This document shows positions 1 through 8,412 of a stretch of 64,000 nt of DNA, in pieces. Position 1 is the stretch's first letter. Every line of letters starts with the position of its first letter. This stretch comes from Desulfoferula mesophila. GTDB taxonomy: Bacteria; Desulfobacterota; Desulfarculia; Desulfarculales; Desulfarculaceae. The stretch is from NCBI RefSeq assembly GCF_037076455.1, contig NZ_AP028679.1, positions 2,247,501-2,311,500 of the forward strand, in the 5' to 3' direction. A model generated the notes under the pieces. It made no database searches, was not told the origin of the DNA, and saw only the letters and a list, made by a program, of their open reading frames with translations. A program made the position numbers and the translations under genes.

Positions 1-107
1 CTCGCCTGTTCGAGATCTACGACGAACAGCGCAAGCAGGTGGAGGAGCTCAAGGCCAAGTACGGCGCGATCATCAGCATCGAGCAGCTCAAGGAGTTCAA
101 CGGCTAG
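1..107 (+). CDS. C-terminal fragment of an unidentified protein
   Basis: An open frame enters from the left edge (first complete codon at position 3) and ends at TAG 105-107, giving 34 residues. The tail is rich in charged residues (Glu, Lys, Gln) and looks helical, ending IEQLKEFNG. A strong terminator follows about 30 bases later, so this is a real gene end. There is too little to name a function. Confidence 0.6.
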   Translation, partial: RLFEIYDEQRKQVEELKAKYGAIISIEQLKEFNG

Positions 108-137
108 GCGACCAGCGCCCTGCTCCTGATTGAACCT

Positions 138-174
138 CAGGCCCCGGCCAATCACGGCCGGGGCCTTTTGTTAC
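138..174 (+). terminator. Rho-independent terminator
   Basis: A 10-bp GC-rich stem (GGCCCCGGCC / GGCCGGGGCC) with a short AATCAC loop is followed by TTTTGTT. It closes the gene entering from the left edge and separates it from the P1-family hydrolase. Confidence 0.85.
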
Positions 175-239
175 TTATGGTTTGGCCGTGTCCTAAAATG
201 AGGCATAATAATCGGACGGCATAACAAGGAGCGCAACGC

Positions 240-1277
240 TTGAACCGACCTGGGCCCCACAACTGCATAACCGACGTAGCCGGCCTCAAGGTGGGCTCTT
301 ACACCGATCGCCAGGCCCTGTGCGGCTGCACGGTTACGCTCTGCCCCGCCGGAGCGGTGGCCGGGGTGGACGTGCGCGGCGCGGCGCCGGGCACCCGGGA
401 GACCGACCTCTTGGACCCGGTGAACCTGGTGGAGCGGGTGCATGCCATCTGCCTCAGCGGAGGCTCGGTGTACGGCCTGGCCTGCGCCGATGGCGTGGTG
501 CGCTGGCTGGGCGGGCAAGGAATCGGCTTCCCCTTGGACGATCAGGGTCACGTGGCCCCCATCGTGCCCGGCGCGGTGCTGTTCGATCTGGGCCGGGGTG
601 CGGAGTTCGTGCCGCCCGTGGGGCCGGACTGGGGCCGCGCCGCCTGCGAAGCCGCGGGCGCGGGCCCCGTCGCCCTGGGCTGCGTGGGCGCGGGCACCGG
701 CGCGGTGGCCGGGGGCATGAAAGGCGGCCTGGGCTCGGCCAGCGAGGCGCTGGAAAGCGGCGTAACCGTGGGAGCCCTGGTGGCGGTCAACTCCCTGGGC
801 TCGCTGTTGGACCCGGCCAGCGGCCGCTTTTGGGAGCTGGGCCTGGAGCTGGAGGGCGAATTCGGGGAGCGGGCCACCCAGGCCAAGGAGCTGCCGCCCT
901 GGCCTCCACAGGCCGAGCCGGCCAAGAACACCACCATCGGCATGGTGGCCACCGACGCCACCCTTAACAAGGCCCAATGCGCCAAGGTGGCCCAAATGGC
1001 CCAGGACGGCTTGGCCCGGGCCATCCGCCCGGCCCATACCATGTTCGACGGCGACACCATTTTCGCCCTGGCCACGGGCGAGCGCTCCCTGCCCTCCTCG
1101 CCCGGGGTTTTCGGGCCGCCGGAGGCCACGGCCGTCACCGAGATAGGACGGGCCGCGGCCGACTGCCTGAGCCGGGCCATCATCCGGGCGGTTCTGGCCG
1201 CCGAGGGCCTGGGCGGCTGGCCCGCCTTTAGCGACCTGTCGCCACGGCAGGCAAATCCCTTCACCCGAAATGGATAG
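240..1277 (+). CDS. P1 family peptidase (DmpA/NylC-type N-terminal nucleophile hydrolase)
   Basis: The 345-residue protein fits the peptidase family S58/P1, whose members (DmpA aminopeptidase, BapA, nylon-oligomer hydrolase NylC) fold as Ntn hydrolases and cleave themselves to expose an N-terminal Ser or Thr. The N-terminal motif ITDVAGLKVG and the later VATDA are family hallmarks. The motif HTMFDGDTIFAL around residues 266-277 predicts autocleavage between Asp272 and Thr273, with Thr273 as nucleophile, as in the NylC branch; this cleavage point is inference by similarity. The start is TTG at 240, preceded by AAGGAG at a good distance. The substrate cannot be predicted: an aminopeptidase, beta-peptidase or amide hydrolase is possible. 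A lipoprotein gene follows after 3 bp. Confidence 0.85.
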   Translation: MNRPGPHNCITDVAGLKVGSYTDRQALCGCTVTLCPAGAVAGVDVRGAAPGTRETDLLDPVNLVERVHAICLSGGSVYGLACADGVVRWLGGQGIGFPLDDQGHVAPIVPGAVLFDLGRGAEFVPPVGPDWGRAACEAAGAGPVALGCVGAGTGAVAGGMKGGLGSASEALESGVTVGALVAVNSLGSLLDPASGRFWELGLELEGEFGERATQAKELPPWPPQAEPAKNTTIGMVATDATLNKAQCAKVAQMAQDGLARAIRPAHTMFDGDTIFALATGERSLPSSPGVFGPPEATAVTEIGRAAADCLSRAIIRAVLAAEGLGGWPAFSDLSPRQANPFTRNG

Positions 1278-1280
1278 GAC

Positions 1281-1676
1281 ATGAAACAGATTCTAATTGC
1301 CTCCCTGCTCATGGGCCTGGCTCTGGGCGTTTTGGCCTGCGCCGGCCCCGACAGCCCGCAGGCGATGCAGGAAAACGACAAGTTGCTTATCTCCGCCGGG
1401 TTCGACGCCATTCCTGCCAACACCCCTGAGCGGATGCAGCATCTCAAATCCATGCCCCAGCATCGCATCCTGCACGTGGTGCGCGACGGCAATGACTATT
1501 ACCTTTGGGCCGACGCGCAATACGATCAGTGCCTGTGGGTGGGAAACTGGGAGGATTACCAGCGCTTCAAGAAGCTGGGCTGGGACATGTATAACCAGGG
1601 CGGCCAGGCACGCGACAACTACCTGGACGGCTGGTCCAACGAGCCGGGGGACTGGGCCATGTGGGGACCTTGGTAG
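1281..1676 (+). CDS. small predicted lipoprotein, function unknown
   Basis: This 131-residue protein starts MKQ with a hydrophobic stretch ending in the lipobox VLAC, so lipidation is expected at Cys20 and the mature protein should be membrane-anchored. The mature part is unusually rich in Trp, Tyr and Asp, and the last 35 residues carry five tryptophans and end in WGPW. No domain is recognised. It lies 3 bp after the P1 hydrolase and is probably cotranscribed with it, but no functional link is evident. A weak GGATAGGA sequence precedes the ATG. Confidence 0.7.
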   Translation: MKQILIASLLMGLALGVLACAGPDSPQAMQENDKLLISAGFDAIPANTPERMQHLKSMPQHRILHVVRDGNDYYLWADAQYDQCLWVGNWEDYQRFKKLGWDMYNQGGQARDNYLDGWSNEPGDWAMWGPW

Positions 1677-1781
1677 GGGGTATTGCGCCTACATACCACC
1701 TTCAAAGGTATTTTCTGGAAAGCCGGGAGCGCGCGAGGTATCATGACTAATCCCTATTAAAATGCTAAGTGAGGATTGGTT

Positions 1782-2102
1782 ATGCAAATACTGGTGATCC
1801 TCTCCAGTCAGGACCCGGAAATCAAATGGAACGCGGTCAGGCTTGGCAACTTCCTTTTGAACCAGAACGAGGAAGTCACCATTTTCTTGAACGGAGGGGC
1901 CGCGGACCTTTATCAGGGCGACAGCCCTACCTTCCCCATCCGGGAGGAAGCCAAGATTTTCGCCCTGAGCGAGGGGGTGCTGGCCGCTTGAGGCAAGTGC
2001 ATGGGCATCCACGGGGTGGATGAAGATCAATTCATAAAGCTCTCCAACATGAAGTTTCTCTACGAACAAATTAAATCAGCCGACAAAATTATCAGCTATT
2101 GA
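1782..2102 (+). CDS. DsrE-like selenoprotein (in-frame UGA read as selenocysteine)
   Basis: Read through one internal TGA (1989-1991), the frame encodes 106 residues that resemble DsrE-family sulfur-handling proteins along their whole length. The N-terminus has the family pattern ILVILSSQDPE..WNA.RL.NF, and the C-terminus has MKFLYEQIKSADKIISY. The TGA falls at residue 70 in the motif U-G-K-C, where cysteine homologues carry C-G-T-C, so selenocysteine would replace the active-site Cys. A hairpin at the expected bacterial SECIS distance follows the TGA. Start ATG 1782 has GTGAGGA just upstream. Stopping at TGA would lose the redox motif and a third of the fold. The likely role is redox or sulfur/selenium transfer; the partner is unknown. 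Sec insertion also needs selA, selB, selC and selD, which are not in this window. Confidence 0.88.
1989..2022 (+). promoter_or_regulatory. bacterial SECIS element following UGA codon
   Basis: A perfect 7-bp stem (CATCCAC 2006-2012 / GTGGATG 2016-2022) with a GGG loop begins 14 nt after the TGA, placing the apical loop about 21 nt downstream. This matches the known spacing and G-containing loop of bacterial SECIS elements bound by SelB. The hairpin lies inside the coding sequence (residues 76-81), as is normal in bacteria. Confidence 0.75.
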
Positions 2103-2162
2103 TGCTGGGCAAAACTACATAACCACCATCGTGGCGGAGGACCGTGCACGCCTTTCTATCGC

Positions 2163-2191
2163 TTGACAATCGTTCAAGCTCCTGCTATCAA
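2163..2191 (+). promoter_or_regulatory. candidate sigma70-type promoter for pyrR
   Basis: TTGACA at 2163-2168 is followed, with 17-bp spacing, by TATCAA at 2186-2191, about 65 bp before the pyrR start. A second TTGACT occurs at 2203. No attenuator-like terminator/antiterminator pair was seen in this leader. Confidence 0.35.
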
Positions 2192-2256
2192 AAAACTTTC
2201 CCGTTGACTGTCCCAACGGCAATAACCGACAACAAGAAGAATCGCGCGTAAACAAC

Positions 2257-2826
2257 ATGCAATCCGCCAGCCTGAATCAGCCGCGTCCCGTGTTCGACAG
2301 CCGGGACATCGCCCGGGGCATCAACGAGATCGCCCAGGGCCTGCTGCGCCGCCACCCCGACCCCGGCGGCCTGGGGCTGGTGGGCATCCACACCGGCGGC
2401 GACCTTTTGTTGCGGCGCATCGAGGCGGCCTTGTCCCAGGCCTCGGGCGCGTCCCTCAACCTGGACAAGGGCCTGGTGGACATCGCCTTTTACCGCGACG
2501 ACTGGACCCGCCTCAGCCAGGTGCCCAAGCTAAACGACACGGTGATCAATTTTTCGGTGGAGGGCCGCCGCCTGGTGTTGATCGATGACGTGATCTTCAC
2601 CGGCCGCACGGTGCGCTCGGCCCTGGAGGCCATATTCTCCCTGGGCCGCCCGGCCTCGGTGGATTTGGCGGTGCTGGTGGATCGCGGCCATCGTGAGCTG
2701 CCCCTGCAGCCCGACTACACCGGCCTGAGCCTCATCACCCAGCGCAGCGAATCGGTGAACGTGTTCCTCTTCCCCGACGCCGGCCAGGACCATGTGCTCC
2801 TGGAGGCGGACAAGTACCGGGAATAG
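2257..2826 (+). CDS. pyrR: PyrR: bifunctional pyrimidine regulator / uracil phosphoribosyltransferase
   Basis: The 189-residue type-I phosphoribosyltransferase has the PRPP-binding loop LVLIDDVIFTGRTVRSA at residues 107-122, and FYRDDWTR and the DRGHRELP segment typical of PyrR. The enzyme makes UMP from uracil and PRPP; in many bacteria PyrR also binds pyr mRNA to control pyrimidine synthesis. No pyr biosynthetic genes and no obvious attenuator are nearby, so the salvage role may dominate here. It stands alone, convergent with recD2 with 13 bp between the ends. Start ATG 2257 is supported by full-length agreement with the family. Confidence 0.92.
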   Translation: MQSASLNQPRPVFDSRDIARGINEIAQGLLRRHPDPGGLGLVGIHTGGDLLLRRIEAALSQASGASLNLDKGLVDIAFYRDDWTRLSQVPKLNDTVINFSVEGRRLVLIDDVIFTGRTVRSALEAIFSLGRPASVDLAVLVDRGHRELPLQPDYTGLSLITQRSESVNVFLFPDAGQDHVLLEADKYRE

Positions 2827-2839
2827 CCGGGCCGCCGAC

Positions 2840-4996
2840 TCAATTCAAATATTTTCTGATCTTGGTATCCAGCGCCGCGTAGCGGTGGATGGGTTGGGCG
2901 TGCTCCACCGCCCGTTTCAGGGCCTTGTGCTGCCCCACGATGACCACCAGTTGCTTGCCCCGGGTCACCGCCGTATAGAGCAGCGGCCGGTTGAGCATGA
3001 TGTAGTGCTCGCCGGCCAGCGCGATGACCACCGCCGGGTACTCGCTGCCCTGGCTCTTGTGCACGGTGATGGCGTAGGCCAGGGTCAGGTCATCCAGGTC
3101 GGCCGGGGCGTAGCTCACCGGCCCATGCTCCATCTCCACCACCAGGCCCTCATCGTCTTCTCGAAGGGCCAGGCCCAGGTCGCCGTTGAACACGTCCAGG
3201 TCGTAATTGTTGCGCACCTGCATGACCCGGTCGCCCGGAGCCAGGCCGGGCCGTCCGGCGGCGCGGGGGTTCAGGGCCTGGCGCAGCAGGGCGTTGAGGT
3301 GGGCGCAGCCCAGATTGCCCTTGTGCATGGGGGCCAAGACCTGAATGTCGCGCTCCGGGTCCAGGCCGAAGCTCCGGGGCAGGCGCTGGGTCACCAGGTC
3401 GCGGATCATCTCCGCCGCCCGGGCCGGGTCTTTTTGTTCGATGAAGAAAAAGTCGCCCTCCCCTTCCCCCTGAGGCAGGCGGGGCATCTGCCCGTGCAGG
3501 ATGCGGTGGGCGTTGGCCACGATAAGCCCGCTCTCATCCTGGCGGAAGATCTCGGTGAGCCGGGCCACCTTGGCCGCGCCGGAGTCCATGATCTGGCGGA
3601 AGAACAGGCCCGGCCCCACCGGGGGCAGTTGGTCCGCGTCGCCCACCAGCAACAGGCGGCTGGTTGGCCCCACCGCGGCGGCCAGATGGGCTCCCAGCCA
3701 GATGTCGATCATGGAGGACTCGTCCACCACTATGAGCCCGTGCTCCAGGGGCTTGTCCGGACCGCGCAAAAAGCGATTCTCCTTGGGGCTGTACTCCAGC
3801 AGGCGGTGCAGGGTAAGGGCCTCCCGGCCCCCGGCCTGGGCCAGGCGCTTGGCCGCCCGGCCGGTGGGCGCGGCCAGGGCGATGCTCAGGCCCATGCGCC
3901 GGGCGATGGTGATGACCGCCTTGACCAGGGTGGTCTTGCCGGTGCCCGGCCCACCGGTGAGCACCCCCAGGCCCGCTTCCAGCAGGTTGGTGAGGGCCGC
4001 GGCCTGACCGGGCGAGGGCTTCACGGCCAGCTGCCCGGCCACCCACTCCACCGCCTTGGCCGCCCGCTCGGGAGTGAGCAAGCCTTCCTGGCGGGCGATG
4101 CGCGCCAGCTCCCGGGCGGCCAGGGTTTCCATGGCGTGCTGGCCGCTGAGGTACACCGCCCGCTGGCCGTCGGCCGTGTCTTCGGCCACGATCTCCTGCT
4201 CGCTGTGCAGCCGGGCAAACGCCGGGCCCAGCAACGCCCGCTCCACCCGAAGCTCGGCGGCGGTGCGCTCCAGCAGCTCCTCGTAGGGCAAATACACGTG
4301 GCCCTCGTCGCGGGCCTTGGTAAGTATCCACAGCAGCCCGGCCTGCAAGCGCTCGGGATGGTCGGCGGCGATGCCCAGGCGGGCGGCGATGGCGTCGGCG
4401 GTGGCGAAGCCGATGCCCCGCACGTCCGAGGCCAAACGATGGGGCTTGTTCTGCACCACCCCCAGGGCACCGGCTCCGTAGCGGCGGTAGATGCGCAGGG
4501 CCGTGGAGCCGGACACGCCGTGGGTCTGCAAAAAGACCATGAGGTCGCGTAGCGCCCCGTGGGCGGCCACCGCCTCGGAGATGACCTGGGCTCGCTTGGG
4601 CCCCACGCCGGGCACCTCGGCCAGGCGGCGCGGCTCTTCCAGGATGATGTCCACCGCCCCGGTTCCCAGGGTATCCACGATGCGCTCGGCCAGCACCGGA
4701 CCCACCCCCTTGATGAGGCCCGAGGCCAGGTAGCGCTGCACCCCCTGGGCGTCGGAGGGCTGCTCCATGCGGCATTCCTCCACCTCGATCTGGGGGCCGA
4801 ACTTGGGGTGGGTGGACTCCTTGCCGCTGATGATGACCTCCTGGCCCTCGGTGAGACCGGGCATGCGCCCCACCAGGGTGGTCAGTCCCAGACGGCCCTC
4901 GATCTCCACCTTGGCCACGGTGTAGCCGTTTTCCGGGTTGGCAAAGGTGATGCGCTTCACCCGGCCCTTGAGCCGCACCTGGCTGGGAGCCTTCAC
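2840..4996 (-). CDS. recD2: RecD2-type ATP-dependent DNA helicase
   Basis: The 718-residue protein begins with an OB-like domain (residues 1-85), then helix-hairpin-helix repeats (GLIKGVGPVLAERI, LAEVPGVGPKRA), then a superfamily 1B helicase core. Walker A GGPGTGKTTLV lies near residues 347-357, Walker B is VVDESSM, and motif VI is in LAYAITVHKSQGSEYPAV near the C-terminus. RecD2 enzymes unwind DNA 5' to 3'. Start GTG 4996 overlaps the stop of addA by 4 bp (GTGA); the open frame extends further upstream, but that part reads through addA and is not credible. The coupling to addA and addB suggests a joint role in double-strand-break processing. Confidence 0.93.
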   Translation of the reverse strand: MKAPSQVRLKGRVKRITFANPENGYTVAKVEIEGRLGLTTLVGRMPGLTEGQEVIISGKESTHPKFGPQIEVEECRMEQPSDAQGVQRYLASGLIKGVGPVLAERIVDTLGTGAVDIILEEPRRLAEVPGVGPKRAQVISEAVAAHGALRDLMVFLQTHGVSGSTALRIYRRYGAGALGVVQNKPHRLASDVRGIGFATADAIAARLGIAADHPERLQAGLLWILTKARDEGHVYLPYEELLERTAAELRVERALLGPAFARLHSEQEIVAEDTADGQRAVYLSGQHAMETLAARELARIARQEGLLTPERAAKAVEWVAGQLAVKPSPGQAAALTNLLEAGLGVLTGGPGTGKTTLVKAVITIARRMGLSIALAAPTGRAAKRLAQAGGREALTLHRLLEYSPKENRFLRGPDKPLEHGLIVVDESSMIDIWLGAHLAAAVGPTSRLLLVGDADQLPPVGPGLFFRQIMDSGAAKVARLTEIFRQDESGLIVANAHRILHGQMPRLPQGEGEGDFFFIEQKDPARAAEMIRDLVTQRLPRSFGLDPERDIQVLAPMHKGNLGCAHLNALLRQALNPRAAGRPGLAPGDRVMQVRNNYDLDVFNGDLGLALREDDEGLVVEMEHGPVSYAPADLDDLTLAYAITVHKSQGSEYPAVVIALAGEHYIMLNRPLLYTAVTRGKQLVVIVGQHKALKRAVEHAQPIHRYAALDTKIRKYLN

Positions 4997-7900
4997 GAGC
5001 CGACCGCCAGACCGCAGAGATCGGCCACCGGGCAGGCGGCGGGGTCGCAGCCCGGGCCCGGCTCCAGGGCGGTGGGATCGGGCTGGGGGCCCAGGCCGGC
5101 GATGCCCCGGGCCGCGGCGCGCACCCGCTGCTCCATGACCGCCAGATCGTCCGGGGTGAAATCGAGCCAGACCAGCTTGGCCCCTTGAGCCGAGAGAAAG
5201 GCCAGGCAGCAGCGGGGCGCGGGGCCCTCGCCGCCTTGGCCGCGATGCAGCGCCAGCGCATATAGGGCCATCTGGTCGCGGTAAGGCGCGGGGTCGGCTT
5301 TGTGCGACACCTTGTAGTCCGCCACCAGCCAGCCGGTCTCCAGGCGGGCGGCCAGGTCGATCTCGCCGATGATCTCCAAGGCCGGGCCGCCGTCGGCTTC
5401 CGGTAGGCGCAGGCAGAAGGGCAGCTCCCGTCCCAATTCCAGCGCCCCGGCCAACTCGGCTGGCAGCCCGGTATCCCACAAACGCGCGGCCAAGGCCAGG
5501 GCCTGGGAAGCCAGGTCCGGGTCGTGCTCCAGGGAGGCCATGGCTGCTTGCAGCCCGGCCGGGCCTTGGCCGAAGTCCGTGACCTCCATGAGCCGGTGCA
5601 CCAGGCTGCCCAGTTCCACCGCCCGGCCCAGGCCGTCTCTAGCAGGGCCGGAGCGTGGCAGGAGCGCGGTGTCCAGGCCCAGGCGTTGGGTGAGCACGTA
5701 GAGCCGGGGGCAGGTCAGATAGTTCTCCAGGCCGCTCACCGACTCGCGCACCAGGCCCAGGGGCGCGGCGGGCCGCTCGATGCGGGCCAGGATGGCGGCG
5801 GCGGCTTCCCGTTCCGGTCCCGCCTCGGGGGGCAGACCCTCCGGCCAGGCGTCGGCCGGGGCCTGGGGACCCTCCGCCCCGGCCAGGGGCAGGGTCGCCG
5901 CGTCAATGGTGCGCGAGGCCGGGTCGGCCGCCGCCAGTTCGCGGCCCCACGGGTCCCAGCCCTTGCTCTGGGTGCCGCCGGGACTGAGCAAGAGCACCAG
6001 GCGATCCTCGGCCCGGGTGCAGGCCACGTAGAACTTGCGCGCCTCCTCGGCCTCGCCCCGGGCCTGGTCCCGCTTGCGCAAGCGTTCTTGCAAGGGAGGT
6101 TTGGCCGAGGCCCCGGTGTCCGGATCGGGCGGGGCCAGGGCCAACTCACCGTGGGGCCCCAGGTCTGGCGGGGCGTTTTGTCCTCCGCCGCGCCCGGCCA
6201 GGTCGGGCAGCACCACCACCGGGAACTCCAGGCCCTTGGCCTGGTGCACGCTCATCAGGCGCACCACCCGGGCCTCCTCGCCCAACAGGGGGGCCTGGGG
6301 GTCTTGGGGGGGCTGGGCCACCAGCCCGGCCAGGCCGCGCGCAAAGGCCTCCGTGCCTCCGGCCAGGACCCCGCCCGGCTGGCGGGCGGTTTCCAAAAGC
6401 TTGCGCAGGTTGGCCGCCTTTTGCTCCCCTGCTCCGGTGCCCAGGAGCACGGGCAGAAGGTCGCTTTCTTCCAGCAACAGGGAGATAAGCTCGGCCGGGT
6501 GCAGCCGCCGGGCCAAGGGGGCCAAACGATCCAGGGTCCGCCGCGCGCCTTGCAGGAGCGCCTGTTGCTCTCGGCCGCACCAGTCCGGCAAGGGAGCGCC
6601 GCCGCGCATCCCGGCCGCCAGACCGGCCCGGCGGGGCGGCGAGGGATGGGCCAAAGCCAGCAGGCTTTCGTCGCTTAGCCCCACCAGGGGCGAGCGCAGC
6701 CAGGCGGCCAGGGCGATCTCGTCGCTGGGGTCCAGCATGGCCCGGAGGGCGTGGGCCACGTCGCTGACCTCCAGGCACTCAAAGAAACCCCTGCCGCGCA
6801 CGGTGTAAAAGTCTATGCCCGCCGCGCGCAGGGCCTCCTCGTAAACTCCCACCTGGGTGAGCTTGCGCAGGAGCACCGCCACCTGGCCGGGATGATAGCG
6901 ACCCTCCTCGAACAGGCGTCGCAAGTAGGCGGCCAAGGCGCGGGCCTCCACCGCGCGCTGGGCGTCGGCGCTGGGCTTGTCCTCGGTGAGCAGGCTCCGG
7001 CAATCCACCAGCTCCACCACTACCTCGTCGGCCTGGCCTGCTTTGCGGCCCGCCGGCTCCTGGCGGTCCTGCTCGGTGAATTCCACGTAGGCCTGGGGGG
7101 CGTGCTCTTGCCCCTCGCCGGGTACGAGCACCTGGGCGAACAGGCGATTGAAGAACTCCACCAGGGCGGGATGGGAGCGCCAGTTTAAGCCCAGTGGCTC
7201 CACCACTCCTTCGCCCTCGGCCAGGCGCGCCGCCAGGTTGGCCAGCTCGGCCACCTCGGCCCCGCGAAAGGCGTAGATGGATTGCTTGCGGTCGCCCACC
7301 ACCAAGAGCGACGGCGGGGCGGCTTCGGGTGCGGGGTCCGGCCGGTGCAGCCCGGCCAGCAGCTCCACCAATTGGTCCTGCACCGGGTTGACGTCCTGGT
7401 ACTCGTCCACCAGCAGGGCCCGCCAGCGCTGGCGGCATTGGGACAGCACCTCGGGGAAGTCGCGCAACAGGTCGCGGGCCAGGGTGAGCAGGGCGTCGAA
7501 ACCCAGAGCGGCCCGCCGGGCCAGCTCGCGGGCCAGGCCTTGTTCCAGCCCGGCGACCAGGGCGAGCAAATCATCCGCCGCTTGGGCCGCCGCCGGGATG
7601 GCCGCCAAGGCAATGAGGGCCTTGGCTCCTTCCGCCAGGGCCTGGCGCAGGTCATTGACCTTGCCCCAGGCGGAGCCCCCCACCATGGCCGCCAGATCGC
7701 GCGCCGTATCCAGACGGGTGGCTTCGTCTAGCAGACGCCTTTGCAACTCAGGCCAAGCGGCAATGAGGTTTTGGGCCTTGGCCACGTACTGGGCCTTGGA
7801 GGCGGCCAACTTGGCGTCCTGGCTGAAGCGGCCCGCCAACTCAGCCACCGCCGCGTTCAAGGCGGAGATCATCTCGCTGGCGCCGGCCAGGTCCGCGGCG

Positions 7901-8412
7901 TGGGCCGCTGCCGTGGCCCGGGCCGCCTGCTCGGGGCTCAGGCCCATGGTGGCCATCTGGCGGTGCAGCCAGATCAGCTTTTCCTGCAACCCGCCCATGC
8001 CGCCCAGGTTGAAGTGTTCCAGCAGGCGGCCCAGCGCGGGGTCGCGCTCCTTGAGGCCTTGGCGCAGCACCTCGGTCGAGGTCTCGCCCAGCAGGCGGCT
8101 GAACTCCTCTTCGTCCAGCACCCGGAACTCGGGGTCCAGGCCCAGCACCAGGCCGTAGTCCCTGAGCAGGGAGGCGCAAAAGCCGTGGATGGTGTTGATG
8201 GGGGCCCAGGCCAGCTTGGCGGCCAGCTCCGGGGAGATTTTTTCGCCGATACGCTGGCGCATTTCCCCGGCCGCTTTTTCGGTGAAGGTGATGGCCACGA
8301 TCTGGCCGGGCTCCAAGCCCTGGTCCAGCAGGCCCTGGTAATGCTCCACCAGGCGATAGGTCTTGCCCGCCCCGGCCCCGGCCACCAGGCATAGTCGCTT
8401 GGGCGCGCTCAC
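4993..8412 (-). CDS. addA: AddA-type helicase-nuclease (UvrD-like helicase plus RecB-family nuclease)
   Basis: The 1139-residue protein is a superfamily 1A helicase with Walker A AGAGAGKT at residues 11-18, motif II LLVDEYQDVNPVQ, and later motifs LNWRSH and MSVHQAKGLEFPVV. The C-terminal RecB-like nuclease domain shows GEIDLAAR, ADYKVSHK and YRDQMALYALAL, which supply the metal-binding Asp/Lys and the Q..LY motif. With AddB it should resect double-strand breaks for recombination. A cysteine in LTCPRLYVL and three at the extreme C-terminus (C-x4-C-x5-C) resemble the Fe-S arrangement of Cas4/AddB nucleases, which is not a feature of classical AddA. The start is GTG 8412, overlapping the addB stop by 4 bp. 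Confidence 0.92.
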   Translation of the reverse strand: MSAPKRLCLVAGAGAGKTYRLVEHYQGLLDQGLEPGQIVAITFTEKAAGEMRQRIGEKISPELAAKLAWAPINTIHGFCASLLRDYGLVLGLDPEFRVLDEEEFSRLLGETSTEVLRQGLKERDPALGRLLEHFNLGGMGGLQEKLIWLHRQMATMGLSPEQAARATAAAHAADLAGASEMISALNAAVAELAGRFSQDAKLAASKAQYVAKAQNLIAAWPELQRRLLDEATRLDTARDLAAMVGGSAWGKVNDLRQALAEGAKALIALAAIPAAAQAADDLLALVAGLEQGLARELARRAALGFDALLTLARDLLRDFPEVLSQCRQRWRALLVDEYQDVNPVQDQLVELLAGLHRPDPAPEAAPPSLLVVGDRKQSIYAFRGAEVAELANLAARLAEGEGVVEPLGLNWRSHPALVEFFNRLFAQVLVPGEGQEHAPQAYVEFTEQDRQEPAGRKAGQADEVVVELVDCRSLLTEDKPSADAQRAVEARALAAYLRRLFEEGRYHPGQVAVLLRKLTQVGVYEEALRAAGIDFYTVRGRGFFECLEVSDVAHALRAMLDPSDEIALAAWLRSPLVGLSDESLLALAHPSPPRRAGLAAGMRGGAPLPDWCGREQQALLQGARRTLDRLAPLARRLHPAELISLLLEESDLLPVLLGTGAGEQKAANLRKLLETARQPGGVLAGGTEAFARGLAGLVAQPPQDPQAPLLGEEARVVRLMSVHQAKGLEFPVVVLPDLAGRGGGQNAPPDLGPHGELALAPPDPDTGASAKPPLQERLRKRDQARGEAEEARKFYVACTRAEDRLVLLLSPGGTQSKGWDPWGRELAAADPASRTIDAATLPLAGAEGPQAPADAWPEGLPPEAGPEREAAAAILARIERPAAPLGLVRESVSGLENYLTCPRLYVLTQRLGLDTALLPRSGPARDGLGRAVELGSLVHRLMEVTDFGQGPAGLQAAMASLEHDPDLASQALALAARLWDTGLPAELAGALELGRELPFCLRLPEADGGPALEIIGEIDLAARLETGWLVADYKVSHKADPAPYRDQMALYALALHRGQGGEGPAPRCCLAFLSAQGAKLVWLDFTPDDLAVMEQRVRAAARGIAGLGPQPDPTALEPGPGCDPAACPVADLCGLAVGS

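Noticed and set aside
1776-1991. 71-residue DsrE-like protein ending at TGA 1989
   Set aside because: It would lack the redox motif and one third of the fold; the conserved sequence resumes straight after the TGA with a SECIS hairpin.
2103-2256. PyrR-binding attenuator before pyrR
   Set aside because: No terminator/antiterminator pair and no recognisable PyrR binding loop were found.
2792-4552. 586-codon plus-strand open frame antisense to recD2
   Set aside because: It is a mirror frame of a GC-rich gene. The minus-strand frame has clear RecD2 motifs, while this one is a His/Gly/Gln-rich sequence without domains.
4997-5479. N-terminal extension of recD2 upstream of GTG 4996
   Set aside because: It would read through the 3' end of addA in another frame and encodes Arg/Gly/Pro-rich sequence without homology; the 4-bp overlap start is far better.
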